NCBI RefSeq assembly: GCF_000719115.1
Contig: NZ_JOEA01000030.1
Span: 62,001 to 126,000, forward strand
DNA from: Lentzea albidocapillata
GTDB taxonomy: Bacteria > Actinomycetota > Actinomycetes > Mycobacteriales > Pseudonocardiaceae
Reading direction: 5' to 3'
DNA length: 64,000 nt
The translations under genes and the position numbers were made by a program. This document shows, in pieces, positions 16,303-24,995 of this stretch (position 1 is the stretch's first letter; each line of letters opens with the position of its first letter). A model generated the notes under the pieces. That model had not been told where the DNA came from. It was given only the letters and a program-made list of their open reading frames with translations, and made no database searches.

Positions 16303-16700
16303 GCCACGGCCGTCCCTTCCAGCTCCACCAGCAGCTCCGGCAGCGCCAGCCTGCTCACGCCGAGCATCGTCGTGGGCGGCGCCACCCGCGCCTGGCCGAG
16401 CCGCGCCGCCAGCACTCCGTAGTGCTGGAACAGCAGGTCGACGTCGGTCGTGTGGACGTTGAGCCGCACGAGGTTCGCGAGCGACATCCCCGCCCCGGCC
16501 AGCACCGCCTCCAGGTTGTCGAGGCTCAGCGCCAGCTGCGCCCCCATGTCACCGGCGTGCTCGGGCTTGCCGTCCCCGTTCATCGACGTCTGGCCGGCGC
16601 AGTACAGCGTGCGGGTCTGCCCGGTGACCACCTCGCCCTGGTGGTAGCCCAGCTCCGCCGACCACGTCCACGGGTTGACCGGCGTTCGTTCGACAGCCAC
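16299..16700 (-). CDS. RidA-family protein
   Basis: A 133-residue RidA/YjgF-like protein; family members deaminate reactive enamine/imine intermediates or act on related substrates. Visible features are the opening VNPWTWS, TRTLYCAGQTSMNGDG, the helix LDNLEAVLAGAGMSLANLVRLNVHTTD and the ending LLVELEGTAVA. The Arg that contacts the substrate carboxylate in true RidA (near the C-terminal 'CIA' motif) is not obvious, so it belongs to a side subfamily. The GTG at 16700 follows GGAG. The stop overlaps the DUF488 start by four bases. It is divergent from a WYL regulator. Confidence 0.85.
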   Translation of the reverse strand: MAVERTPVNPWTWSAELGYHQGEVVTGQTRTLYCAGQTSMNGDGKPEHAGDMGAQLALSLDNLEAVLAGAGMSLANLVRLNVHTTDVDLLFQHYGVLAARLGQARVAPPTTMLGVSRLALPELLVELEGTAVA

Positions 16701-16789
16701 GACAGCTCCATTCGATCTCTTCGACAGTGCCGTCAGCCTCGCAAGCAATACACGACACCCTCTGTCACGTATTCCCGTACGGTTTTCGC

Positions 16790-17755
16790 ATGCGTGCCGA
16801 CCGGTTGGTCTCGCTGGTCCTGCTGCTGCGGCGGCACGGCCAGTTGTCGGCGGCCACCCTCGCCCGCGAACTCGAGGTGTCCACCCGGACGGTCCTGCGC
16901 GACATCGAGGCGTTGTCGGCGGCCGGCGTCCCGGTCTACGCCGAACGCGGCCGGCACGGCGGGTTCGCGCTGCTGCCTGGTTTCCAGACGGAGCTCACCG
17001 GCCTGAACCACGACGAGGCGCTCGCACTGCTGGTCGCCGGCTCACGACGAGGCGCGCAGGTGTTCGGCCTCGGATCGTCGCTCGCCTCGGCGATGCTCAA
17101 GGTGGTCGACGCGCTGCCCGAGAGCTATCGGCAGACGGCGGCCGGTGCGGCGGAACGGTTGCTCATCGATCCGGAGATCGACCTTCTCTCGCGGCGTGCC
17201 GTGGAGGAGGAGTTGCCCGACGCGGTGGTGGCGGAGGTCCGGCGCGCGGTGTTCGCGGGTCACCGGCTGCGGATTCACTACGAGGCCAAGGGGCAAGCCG
17301 CGGAGTGGCGCACGGTGGACCCGATCGGCCTGGTCACCGTGCGGGAACAGGGATATCTCCTGGCCAAGAAGGCGGGGGAGGACCGGACCTACCGGCTGTC
17401 GCGGATCCTGGCCGCCGAGGAGCTCGACGAACCCGCGCAGCGACCGGACCGCGTCGACCTGGACCGGGCCTGGCAGGAACGCAGCACGCGGTTCCGGACC
17501 GGTGGTGACCAGGTCGCCGTGGTGCTGAGGATGCATCCCGCACGACGGGAGGAACTGGTGGGCACCGCACTGGCCGTGCTCGCCGAGGAACTCGACGACG
17601 GCTGGCTGCGGATGGAGGTCACGTTCCAGGACTCGCGGCACGCGGAGTGGGCGTTGTGGCAGCTCTCCACGAGCGCCGAAGCCCTTGAACCGCAGTGGTT
17701 GCGTGCCGCGTTGAGGGATCGGGCCGCCGCGGTCGCCGCCCGGTACAGCCAATGA
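16790..17755 (+). CDS. WYL-domain YafY-type transcriptional regulator
   Basis: A 321-residue regulator. Residues 1-60 form a DeoR/HTH_11 helix-turn-helix (RADRLVSLVLLLRRHGQLSAA, then ELEVSTRTVLRDIEALSAAGVPV). Residues about 135-230 form the WYL ligand-sensing domain, here with a variant WYL core (EQGYLLAKKAG). A C-terminal WCX extension ends the protein. Such proteins respond to nucleotides or other negatively charged ligands. It is divergent from ridA-DUF488 over an 89-bp gap, so those genes are the likely target. Confidence 0.9.
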   Translation: MRADRLVSLVLLLRRHGQLSAATLARELEVSTRTVLRDIEALSAAGVPVYAERGRHGGFALLPGFQTELTGLNHDEALALLVAGSRRGAQVFGLGSSLASAMLKVVDALPESYRQTAAGAAERLLIDPEIDLLSRRAVEEELPDAVVAEVRRAVFAGHRLRIHYEAKGQAAEWRTVDPIGLVTVREQGYLLAKKAGEDRTYRLSRILAAEELDEPAQRPDRVDLDRAWQERSTRFRTGGDQVAVVLRMHPARREELVGTALAVLAEELDDGWLRMEVTFQDSRHAEWALWQLSTSAEALEPQWLRAALRDRAAAVAARYSQ

Positions 17756-17758
17756 GCG

Positions 17759-17833
17759 CCGCGATGGCGTGGGCGTCGTCCGTGCTGCGCGGTCAGAAGT
17801 ACCGCAACCACACGTAACCCCACGCCATCGCGG
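17759..17833. terminator. Long-range inverted repeat between convergent genes
   Basis: CCGCGATGGCGTGGG (17759-17773) is the exact reverse complement of 17819-17833, with 45 bases between. It spans the gap after the WYL regulator and the last codons of the permease gene. It may end transcription from both sides, although the large loop makes this uncertain. Confidence 0.45.
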
Positions 17834-19076
17834 TGCTGACCAGCGTCACGACGATGCCGTAGCGGGTGAACTGCCAGAAGCTGATCCGGTGCCCGGCGCG
17901 GGCGGCGATGCCGAGCGCGACGACGTTGGCGCTGGCGGCGACCGCGGTGCCGTTGCCGCCGAAGTCCGCGCCCAGGGCGAACGCCCACCACAGCGACCGA
18001 CCGGTCGCGGCGTCGGGGATCTCGGCGACCATGCCCTCGACCACCGGCGTCATCGTGGCGACGTACGGGATGTTGTCGAAGAACGCGCCGAGCACGCTGG
18101 AGCCGAACAGCAACGCGGTGGCGGCTGCGAAGTAGTTGTCGCCGAAGGCCGAGACCGCCCACGTGCCCACGGTCTCGATGACCCCGGTGTGGACGAGGCC
18201 CGCCACCATCACGAACAGGCCCATGAAGAACGTGAGCGTCGGCCACTCCACCTCGGCCAGCACGTCGTTCGCGTCGGCCCGAGTCACGAGCAGCATCACG
18301 CCCGCGCCGACGAGTGCCACGATCGCGGGATCGAGGTGCAGCACGGCGTGCAGGCTGAACCCGATCACCACTCCGGTGAACACGATCAGGCAGCGGCGCA
18401 GCATCGCCGGGTCGGTGATGGCGCGCCGTTCCTGCAGTGCCATCACGGCCTCGACGTGTTCGGCGTGGTACTGGAACGACCTGCGGAACAGGACTTTCGT
18501 GAGCAGCACGAACACCACGAACACGACCGTGACGACCGGGGCCATGTGCACGAGGAAGTCGGTGAAGCTCAGACCGGCCCGGCTGCCGATGATGATGTTC
18601 GGTGGATCACCGATCAACGTCGCCGCGCCCCCGATGTTGGACGCGAGCACCTCCGCGATCAGGTACGGCTGGGCGGCGATCCGCAGCCGGTTGCACACCA
18701 CGATCGTGACCGGCGCGACGAGCATGATCGTGGTGACGTTGTCCAGGAACGGCGACGCGACGGCCGTGATGATCATCAGCATCACCATCAGCCGGTACGG
18801 GCGGCCGCGGGCCTTCTTGGCGGCCCAGATGGCGAGGTAGTCGAACACGCCGGTCCGCTTGACGATGCCGACGATGATCATCATGCCGAACAGCAGGAAG
18901 ATGACGTTCCAGTCGATGCCCGCGTGTTCGGAGAAGAACACCTCGGAGCCGGGGACCAGGCCGAACACGGCCATCAGCCCGGCGGCGACGAGCACGACCT
19001 TGACCTTGTCCGCCTTCTCGGTGGCGATGAGGAAGTACGCGATCAGGAAGATCGTCAGGGCGAGTGCGGCGCTCAC
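17793..19076 (-). CDS. ArsB/NhaD-type permease (ion transporter superfamily)
   Basis: A 427-residue membrane protein with about eleven to twelve helices. Family motifs are FLDNVTTIMLVAPVTI (two-fold repeat element), ASNIGGAATLIGDPPNIIIG and the second repeat AFFDNIPYVATMTPVV with ALGADFGGNGTAVAASANVV. These match the citrate/arsenite/Na+:H+ (NhaD-like) group; the ion cannot be read from the sequence. It starts at a GTG 77 bases after the CBS-protein gene, with a stem-loop between. The pairing with a CBS-domain protein suggests regulation by a nucleotide or by ionic strength. Confidence 0.88.
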   Translation of the reverse strand: MSAALALTIFLIAYFLIATEKADKVKVVLVAAGLMAVFGLVPGSEVFFSEHAGIDWNVIFLLFGMMIIVGIVKRTGVFDYLAIWAAKKARGRPYRLMVMLMIITAVASPFLDNVTTIMLVAPVTIVVCNRLRIAAQPYLIAEVLASNIGGAATLIGDPPNIIIGSRAGLSFTDFLVHMAPVVTVVFVVFVLLTKVLFRRSFQYHAEHVEAVMALQERRAITDPAMLRRCLIVFTGVVIGFSLHAVLHLDPAIVALVGAGVMLLVTRADANDVLAEVEWPTLTFFMGLFVMVAGLVHTGVIETVGTWAVSAFGDNYFAAATALLFGSSVLGAFFDNIPYVATMTPVVEGMVAEIPDAATGRSLWWAFALGADFGGNGTAVAASANVVALGIAARAGHRISFWQFTRYGIVVTLVSTAMAWGYVWLRYF

Positions 19077-19097
19077 GGATCTCCCAACCCGATGGCT

Positions 19098-19134
19098 GTC
19101 ACCGCCGGCGCGAGTTCAGCACGCCGGCGGTGAC
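19098..19134 (-). terminator. Stem-loop between CBS-protein and permease genes
   Basis: GTCACCGCCGGCG (19098-19110) and CGCCGGCGGTGAC (19122-19134) form a perfect 13-bp stem with an 11-base loop. It lies just after the CBS gene stop and before the permease start on the same strand, so it may terminate or attenuate transcription and lower permease expression. Confidence 0.6.
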
Positions 19135-19153
19135 GGGGACAGATGGTCCGGGG

Positions 19154-19660
19154 TCAGTCCTCGGCGGTGTAGACCGCGAGCGAGGTGATGAGACGGTCGA
19201 GGGTGATGGCGCCGACGAGCACTCCGGCGTCGTCGACCACGGCGACGAGCGGGCTGTGCTGGCGGGCCATCAGCGCGGCGACCTCCAGCAGGGTCGCGTC
19301 GGCGCGAACGGTCGCGGGTTTGGCGCGGTGATGCGGCGCCACGTCACCTACTGTGCGGTCGCCCAGTTCCATCCAGAACAGGTCGGCGTGACCCTCGTCG
19401 ACGACGCGGGCGAGCGCCGGATCGTCCTGGTAGGACTGCGGCACCGCGAGCCGCAGCACCTGGGTGCCGGGCAGCACCGTCCACGGGCGGGCGCGGTCGT
19501 CCACCACGATCAGTCCCGGCAGCCGGTTGACCGCCATCACCCGCACCGCCTTGGTGACCGGGTCGTCGACCGTCACGGTCGGAACGTTGATGGCGATGTC
19601 GCGTGCCTGCATGGGATCAGCCCGTTCGGTGCGTCCGGCCGGTTGAGCCACTGTGGACAT
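19154..19660 (-). CDS. CBS-domain pair protein
   Basis: A 168-residue soluble protein made of two CBS modules. The first (about 17-90) contains [21 protein letters not shown] and [21 protein letters not shown]; the second (about 105-165) contains [30 protein letters not shown] and [13 protein letters not shown] pairs bind adenosyl nucleotides and usually gate a partner protein; the permease downstream is the obvious candidate. The ATG at 19660 follows GGAGG. It is read between the small membrane protein gene and the permease gene. Confidence 0.88.
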   Translation of the reverse strand: MSTVAQPAGRTERADPMQARDIAINVPTVTVDDPVTKAVRVMAVNRLPGLIVVDDRARPWTVLPGTQVLRLAVPQSYQDDPALARVVDEGHADLFWMELGDRTVGDVAPHHRAKPATVRADATLLEVAALMARQHSPLVAVVDDAGVLVGAITLDRLITSLAVYTAED

Positions 19661-19701
19661 GGTCGCCTCCCTTTCCGGCCTGGTGTGGTGAGGACGTGTG
19701 G

Positions 19702-19950
19702 TCAGCGTTGGTGACCCAGGCCGATCAGGCCCGCCACGATCAGTCCGGCGGCGACCAGAAGTGCGTGCGGCGCGGCGATTCCGGCGATCAGCAGCGCCAA
19801 TGCGACCCCGAGCAGGACCCAGTTCAGCGGCCGTCGGGTGCGGGCAGGTCGGTCGGTGCGGACCACGGCGCCTCCCGGCAGCGGTCGGAGGTGGTGTGCC
19901 GCCCACGATTCCTGGTCGCCGTCGCTCTGACGATCCGTTCTGTCACTCAA
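19702..19950 (-). CDS. Small membrane protein with two helices
   Basis: An 82-residue protein with a polar N-terminal half and two C-terminal membrane segments (about 43-58 and 61-77) separated by HALLVAAG. It is the first gene of the set that continues with the CBS protein (41-bp gap) and the permease. I recognise no family; a helper or regulatory subunit of the permease is possible. Confidence 0.6.
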   Translation of the reverse strand: MSDRTDRQSDGDQESWAAHHLRPLPGGAVVRTDRPARTRRPLNWVLLGVALALLIAGIAAPHALLVAAGLIVAGLIGLGHQR

Positions 19951-20038
19951 CTACCGGCCGTCAGGAGGGCTGGTCCCGGGTGAAGATGGGTGTTGCCACG
20001 GATATACAGGTGCGCGGCCGGGCGTCACCCTCGCAGGC

Positions 20039-21913
20039 GTGTCGGGAAGTGATCACAGTTCGCCATCACCAGAGCGGCCTTATCGTCCGGAACTGCAGGG
20101 CCTGCGGGCGGTGGCGGCACTGCTCGTGGTCGTCTACCACGTGTGGCTGGGCCGCGTGTCCGGTGGCGTCGACGTCTTCTTCCTGATCTCCGGGTTCCTG
20201 GTGACGGGCCAGCTCGTGCGGGCGACCGCGCGGGGACGGCTCGACCTGCGCGCGTTGTGGAGCAGGATGGCCAAGCGGCTGTTGCCCGCCGCGTTCGTCG
20301 TGCTCGGCGTGACGCTGGTGGCCGCGGCGGTGCTGCTGCCGGAGAACCGCTGGCCGCAGACGGTACGCGAGGTGATCGCCTCGGCGTTGTTCGTCGAGAA
20401 CTGGCAGCTGGCCTCGGATTCCACCGACTACTACGCCCAGCACGACCAGGCGAGCGTCGTGCAGCACTTCTGGTCGTTGTCGATCCAGGGCCAGTTCTAC
20501 CTCCTCTGGCCCCTGCTCGTCCTGGCGGTCACGCTGCTGCGCCGCTCGCTCTTCCGCGTGCTGCTCGGAGTTTTCGTTGTGTCACTGGGCTTCTCGGTGT
20601 GGCTCACCGCCGTCGACCAGCCGCTGGCCTACTTCCACACGGCGACGCGGATCTGGGAGTTCGCCTTCGGCGGCCTGCTCGCGCTGGTCGTGTCGCGTGT
20701 GGACCTCGCCGGTCCATTCAGGACGGTGCTCGGGTGGGTGGGCCTGCTGGGACTCCTGGTCTGCGGGATGGTGCTCGACGTGGGCGCCGGGTTCCCCGGC
20801 TACCTGGCGCTGTGGCCGACGACCTGCGCCGCCGCGGTGATCGTCGCCGGCGCGACCGGCAGCCGGTTCGGCGCGGACCGCCTGCTGGCCAGTGAGCCAC
20901 TGCGTTACCTGGGAGACCTCAGCTACGCCCTCTACCTGTGGCATTGGCCCGTGCTGGTCGGCTGGCTCGTCCTGCGCGGCCGTGGCGAGGTCGGCCTGCT
21001 CGGCGGAGTGGCGGTCATCGGCGCGTCATTCGTGCTCGCGGCCGCCACGCATCTGCTGGTCGAGGAACCCGTGCGCAGGTCTCGGTGGAGAGCACGCACG
21101 CTCACCGCGGCGCTGCTCGTTCCGCTCCTGGCGGCAGCCGCGGTCCTGCAGCCCGTCGGACCGCGCGAGGTGGTGGCCGCGCACCTCCCGGCCACGGATT
21201 TCGCCGCGCTCGACGGCCAGCACTGCGAGAAACCGGTGCCAGTCGAGGAACTCGACGTCTGCTACGGCCCGGCCGAGGGCACACCGGCCAAGCGCGTCGT
21301 GCTCGTCGGCGACTCGCACGTCCAGCAGTACCTGGCCGCCTTCGCCCCGATAGCGCAACGCCGGAACTGGCAGCTGATCTCCATGCTCAAGGGCGCGTGC
21401 CCGTTCTCCACGAGGTCGGAGAAGAATACCGGCGACCAGAGCTGCGTGCGGTGGAACGACAGCGCGGCGAACGAGATCATCAAGCTGCGCCCCGACTTCG
21501 TCTTCACCCTCGCCACCCGCGACGTCCAGGTGGGACTGACCGAGGTGACGCCGCAGGGGTTCGTCGAACGCTGGCGCCAGCTCGACGCCGAGCAGATCCC
21601 GGTCGTCGCGGTGCGCGACAACCCCCGGTACGGCTTCTCGGTGCTCGACTGCGTGCAGGTGCACGGTCCGGTGCCCCGGTGCGGCGCGCCCCGTGCAGAC
21701 CTGCTCGCACCCGTGCCGCCCTACGCCTACCTCGACGTGCCGGCCAACGTGTCGTTCCTCGACTTCAGTGACCACCTCTGCACCGAGGACCAGTGCCCGC
21801 CCGTCATCGGCGACCTGCTGGTCAACTTCGACGACAACCACGTGAGCGCCACCTACCTGCGTTCCTTGTCCGACGTGGTCGAGGAGGCGCTGGTCGGCGT
21901 GACCGACGCATGA
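20039..21913 (+). CDS. OafA/YrhL-type acyltransferase with C-terminal SGNH domain
   Basis: A 624-residue membrane O-acyltransferase. Residues 15-360 are the acyltransferase_3 domain with about ten helices: the N-terminal RPELQGLRAVAALLVVVYHV holds the catalytic His, and FSVSLG-like GGVDVFFLISGFLVTG follows. Residues 385-624 are an extracytoplasmic SGNH esterase/transferase domain: block I GDSHVQQY (Ser) and the final block DNHVSATY (Asp/His). Proteins of this layout acetylate cell-wall or exported polysaccharides and glycans. The GTG start follows a weak ribosome site. It stands alone, convergent with the flavin monooxygenase gene. Confidence 0.9.
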   Translation: MSGSDHSSPSPERPYRPELQGLRAVAALLVVVYHVWLGRVSGGVDVFFLISGFLVTGQLVRATARGRLDLRALWSRMAKRLLPAAFVVLGVTLVAAAVLLPENRWPQTVREVIASALFVENWQLASDSTDYYAQHDQASVVQHFWSLSIQGQFYLLWPLLVLAVTLLRRSLFRVLLGVFVVSLGFSVWLTAVDQPLAYFHTATRIWEFAFGGLLALVVSRVDLAGPFRTVLGWVGLLGLLVCGMVLDVGAGFPGYLALWPTTCAAAVIVAGATGSRFGADRLLASEPLRYLGDLSYALYLWHWPVLVGWLVLRGRGEVGLLGGVAVIGASFVLAAATHLLVEEPVRRSRWRARTLTAALLVPLLAAAAVLQPVGPREVVAAHLPATDFAALDGQHCEKPVPVEELDVCYGPAEGTPAKRVVLVGDSHVQQYLAAFAPIAQRRNWQLISMLKGACPFSTRSEKNTGDQSCVRWNDSAANEIIKLRPDFVFTLATRDVQVGLTEVTPQGFVERWRQLDAEQIPVVAVRDNPRYGFSVLDCVQVHGPVPRCGAPRADLLAPVPPYAYLDVPANVSFLDFSDHLCTEDQCPPVIGDLLVNFDDNHVSATYLRSLSDVVEEALVGVTDA

Positions 21914-21931
21914 CTGTGAAGGTCGGCTTGC

Positions 21932-23728
21932 TCAGCTGAGGTGGTGTACCTCCTGCAGGCCGTAGACCGGCGTCGGCACCCCTTCGAACCGCGCCTTCAG
22001 CTGCAGTGCCAGGAAGAGCGAGTAGTAGCGCGACTGGTGCAGGTTGCCGCCCTGGAACCACAGCCCCGGCTGCCGGGTGGGCTTCCACATGTTGCGCTGC
22101 TCGCCCTCCCACGGGCCGGGGTCCTTGGTCGTGCCGGAACCGAGGCCCCAGCACTTGCCGACCCGGTCGGCCATCTCCTGCCCGGCGAGGTCGGCGACCC
22201 AGCCGTTCATGGAGCCGTAGCCGGTGGCGTAGACGACGAGGCCGGCCTCCAGTTCGGTGCCGTCGGAGAGCACGACGGCGTTCCTGGTCAGGCGGTCGAC
22301 CTGGCCGCGGACGAGCTTGATCTTGCCGTCCGCCACGAGCTCGGAGGCGCCCACGTCGATGTAGTAACCGGAGCCACGCCGCAGGTACTTGAGGAACAGC
22401 CCGGAGTCGTCGTCGCCCCAGTCGAGGTCGAAGCCGGCCTTCTCCAGCCGCGCGTAGAAGTCCGCGTCCCGTTCCCTGATCCGCTGGTACACCGGGATCT
22501 GGAACTGCGGCAGGATCCGGTAGGGCAGTGAGGCGAAGATCGTGTCGGCGCGGTCGGTCGTCACGCCGGCGGCGACGGCCCGTTCCGAGTAGAGGTCGCC
22601 CAGGGCGATGTCCATCAACGAGTCCGAACGCACGATGTGCGTCGAGGAGCGCTGCACCATCGTGACGTCCGCGCCGTGCTCCCACAACGCCGCGCAGATG
22701 TCGTGCGCGGAGTTGTTCGAGCCGATCACGACGGCCTTGCGTCCCGCGTAGGCCTCCGGGCCGGGGTGCTTCGAGGAGTGGTGCTGGTCGCCCTCGAAGA
22801 GTTCCGCGCCGGGGAACGACGGCACGTTCGCCTTGCCGGACATGCCGGTCGCGAACACGAGCTGCTTCGGGTGCAGCGTCACGGTCTCGCCGTCCCTGTC
22901 GACCACGACCGTCCACTGTGCACCGTCGTAGGACGCCGACTTGACCTCCGAACGGGTCCAGTACGGCACCTCCATCACGCGCGTGTACATCTCCAGCCAG
23001 TCCGCGATCTTGTCCTTGGGCGCGAACACCGGCCAGTTGTCCGGGAACGGCAGGTAGGGCAGGTGGTCGTACCAGACGGGGTCGTGCAGGCAGAGGCTCT
23101 TGTACCGCTTGCGCCACGAGTCGCCTGGCCGGTCGTTGCGCTCCAGCACCAGTGCGGGCACGCCGAGCTGCCGCAGCCGTGCGCCGAGTGCGATGCCGCC
23201 CTGGCCGCCGCCGATGACCACGACGTAGGGCTGCTGCGCGTACCCGAGTTCGGCCTGCTCGCGCTCGCGTTCCTCGGCCCAGGAGAGGCGATCCTCGATC
23301 ACACCGTGCCGCACGCCCTTGGACCGCGTTTCCTTCTTGTTCTCCTCGAAGCCCTTCAGCTCGTAGAGGCTCGTCAGGAACGTCCAGGCGCCCTCGTCGT
23401 TGAGCCGCAGGTGTCCGCGCGCCCGCCCGGCCGCCGTCTCGAACTCGAGCCACGCCTCCACGACCCCGTCCGCTTCCGTCGGCGTCTCGGTGGTGCGGAA
23501 GTTCTCCGGATCGGTGCCGTCGAGACACGCGCTGAGCAGGTCCGCGATGCCCTCACGGCCTTCGACGGTCTTGATGTTCCAGGTGAAGGCGACCAGGTCG
23601 CGCCAGTAGCTGTCGGTGGCGAACATCCCGGCGGCGGCGTCGACGTCCCGTGCCTTGAGCGCGCCCTCGAACTGCTCGAGCCAGGCGTCCACGCGAGCTT
23701 GTGCCGTGCGATCCATGGTCTGCGTCAT
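21932..23728 (-). CDS. Flavin-containing monooxygenase with N-terminal NTF2-like domain
   Basis: A 598-residue FAD/NADPH enzyme. Residues 1-130 form an NTF2/SnoaL-like domain (AAAGMFATDSYWRDLVAFTW). The FAD site is VVVIGGGQGGIALGARL (about 170), the FMO-type linker motif is PYLPFPDNWP, and the NADPH site is AVVIGSNNSAHDICAAL (about 335). ATGYGSMNGW is the C-terminal FMO/BVMO motif. It oxidises N, S or carbonyl groups; the substrate is unknown. The ATG at 23728 follows GAGGAG; a GTG two codons upstream has no such site. It is divergent from the GAF regulator, the usual arrangement for inducible monooxygenases of this kind. Confidence 0.88.
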   Translation of the reverse strand: MTQTMDRTAQARVDAWLEQFEGALKARDVDAAAGMFATDSYWRDLVAFTWNIKTVEGREGIADLLSACLDGTDPENFRTTETPTEADGVVEAWLEFETAAGRARGHLRLNDEGAWTFLTSLYELKGFEENKKETRSKGVRHGVIEDRLSWAEEREREQAELGYAQQPYVVVIGGGQGGIALGARLRQLGVPALVLERNDRPGDSWRKRYKSLCLHDPVWYDHLPYLPFPDNWPVFAPKDKIADWLEMYTRVMEVPYWTRSEVKSASYDGAQWTVVVDRDGETVTLHPKQLVFATGMSGKANVPSFPGAELFEGDQHHSSKHPGPEAYAGRKAVVIGSNNSAHDICAALWEHGADVTMVQRSSTHIVRSDSLMDIALGDLYSERAVAAGVTTDRADTIFASLPYRILPQFQIPVYQRIRERDADFYARLEKAGFDLDWGDDDSGLFLKYLRRGSGYYIDVGASELVADGKIKLVRGQVDRLTRNAVVLSDGTELEAGLVVYATGYGSMNGWVADLAGQEMADRVGKCWGLGSGTTKDPGPWEGEQRNMWKPTRQPGLWFQGGNLHQSRYYSLFLALQLKARFEGVPTPVYGLQEVHHLS

Positions 23729-23825
23729 CGCCACTCCTCGTCGCTCGTCGTGGTTGCATTCACCCCCTTCCCGCGCTTCGGTGAAACCGTTGCACCGGAT
23801 TGCATCCCTGGTCCATGCTCGACCG

Positions 23826-24995
23826 GTGAGCGTGCCCAGGGCAGTGCCGCCCGGTCAGCACCTGCCCACGTATGCCCGCGAACTCGTGCGCATGCACGAC
23901 GCGGTCATCGCCGGCAGTCACTCCGCCCTGCGCCCGCGCGCCCTCGTCTCCCGCTCCTGGAACCGCGTCCTCGACCTGGGCCTGCGAGCCGACGACGTCA
24001 ACACCCGCGACTGGCTGGGCCCGTCCGAGATCGGCCGCCGCCAGGAGGCTTCGCCGTTGCGCGAGGTGGTGCCGGACCTGCGCGCTGTCGTCGGCTCCCT
24101 CGCCGACGCGTCGCAGTTGCTGCTGGTCGTCACCGACGACGAGGGTGTCATCCTGTGGCGCTCCGGCACCCCGGCCGTTCGCCGGCGTGCCGACTCGCTG
24201 GGCTTCTTCGAGGGCGCCGACTGGACCGAACGCCGCGTCGGCACCAACGCCATCGGCACCGCTCTCGCCGAGGCCGCCCCCGTCGAACTGCTCGCGGGTG
24301 AGCACTTCGAGCAGGGCCAGCACCCCTGGTACTGCACGGCGACACCCGTCCACGACCCGCGCACCGGTGCGTTGCTCGGGGTGATCGACGTGAGCGGGCC
24401 CGCGCTGACCCTGCATCCGGCGATCGGCGCGCTGGTCGAGACCGGCCGCATGCTGGCCGAGTCGCGGCTGTGGCGGTACCACCAGGAACGTCTCGAACGC
24501 CTGCGCGCCGCGGCCCTGCTGTCCGGGCCGTCGCTCATCGTGGACGACCACGGCTGGGTGGCGGCCGCGCACGGTGTGGCAGTGGGCTCGCGCATCGCCG
24601 TGCCGGTGGCCGGGCAGCCCGTCGCGGTGCCGGGCCTCGGGGCCTGCGTGCCGGAACGCCTCGCTGGAGGGTGGCTGATCCGTCCGTCCTCTGTGGACCG
24701 GACGGTCAGCCTTGAACTCGATCTGACGCGGACTCCGCAGGTCCGGCTCTCCGGCGGTGACGCGGACTGGCGCCGCACGGTCACGCGGCGCCACGCGGAG
24801 ATCCTGGTGCTGCTGCACCGGGCCGGTCGGGAGGGGCTGTCCGCGGAGGCGTTGAGCAACGCGCTGTACGGGGACGCCGAGCACGTGGTGACGGTGCGGG
24901 CGGAGGTGTCGCGGTTGCGGCGGTTGCTGGGGGCCTTGGTGGAGACGCGGCCCTATCGGCTGTCCGGCGACGTGCGGATGAGCGTGCTCGAGTGA
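23826..24995 (+). CDS. GAF-domain transcriptional regulator
   Basis: A 389-residue regulator starting at a GTG. Residues 1-90 are helical (LVRMHDAVIAG, RPRALVSRSWNRVLDLGL, the opening used by AcoR-like activators). Residues about 95-235 form a GAF domain ending 'RRVGTNAIGTALAEAAPVEL...EHF...HPWYCTATPVHDPRTG.LLGVIDVSG'. The C-terminus (about 305-389) looks like a winged helix (RRHAEILVLLHRAGREGLSAE...VRAEVSRLRRLLG). There is no sigma-54 AAA domain. It is divergent from the flavin monooxygenase, which it most likely induces. Its last 43 bases overlap the end of the STAND NTPase gene on the other strand. Confidence 0.85.
   Translation: MSVPRAVPPGQHLPTYARELVRMHDAVIAGSHSALRPRALVSRSWNRVLDLGLRADDVNTRDWLGPSEIGRRQEASPLREVVPDLRAVVGSLADASQLLLVVTDDEGVILWRSGTPAVRRRADSLGFFEGADWTERRVGTNAIGTALAEAAPVELLAGEHFEQGQHPWYCTATPVHDPRTGALLGVIDVSGPALTLHPAIGALVETGRMLAESRLWRYHQERLERLRAAALLSGPSLIVDDHGWVAAAHGVAVGSRIAVPVAGQPVAVPGLGACVPERLAGGWLIRPSSVDRTVSLELDLTRTPQVRLSGGDADWRRTVTRRHAEILVLLHRAGREGLSAEALSNALYGDAEHVVTVRAEVSRLRRLLGALVETRPYRLSGDVRMSVLE

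Noticed and set aside
17769..19133. 454-residue open frame on the plus strand
   Set aside because: Opposite the ArsB/NhaD-like permease; His/Asp/Glu/Arg-rich shadow without domains.
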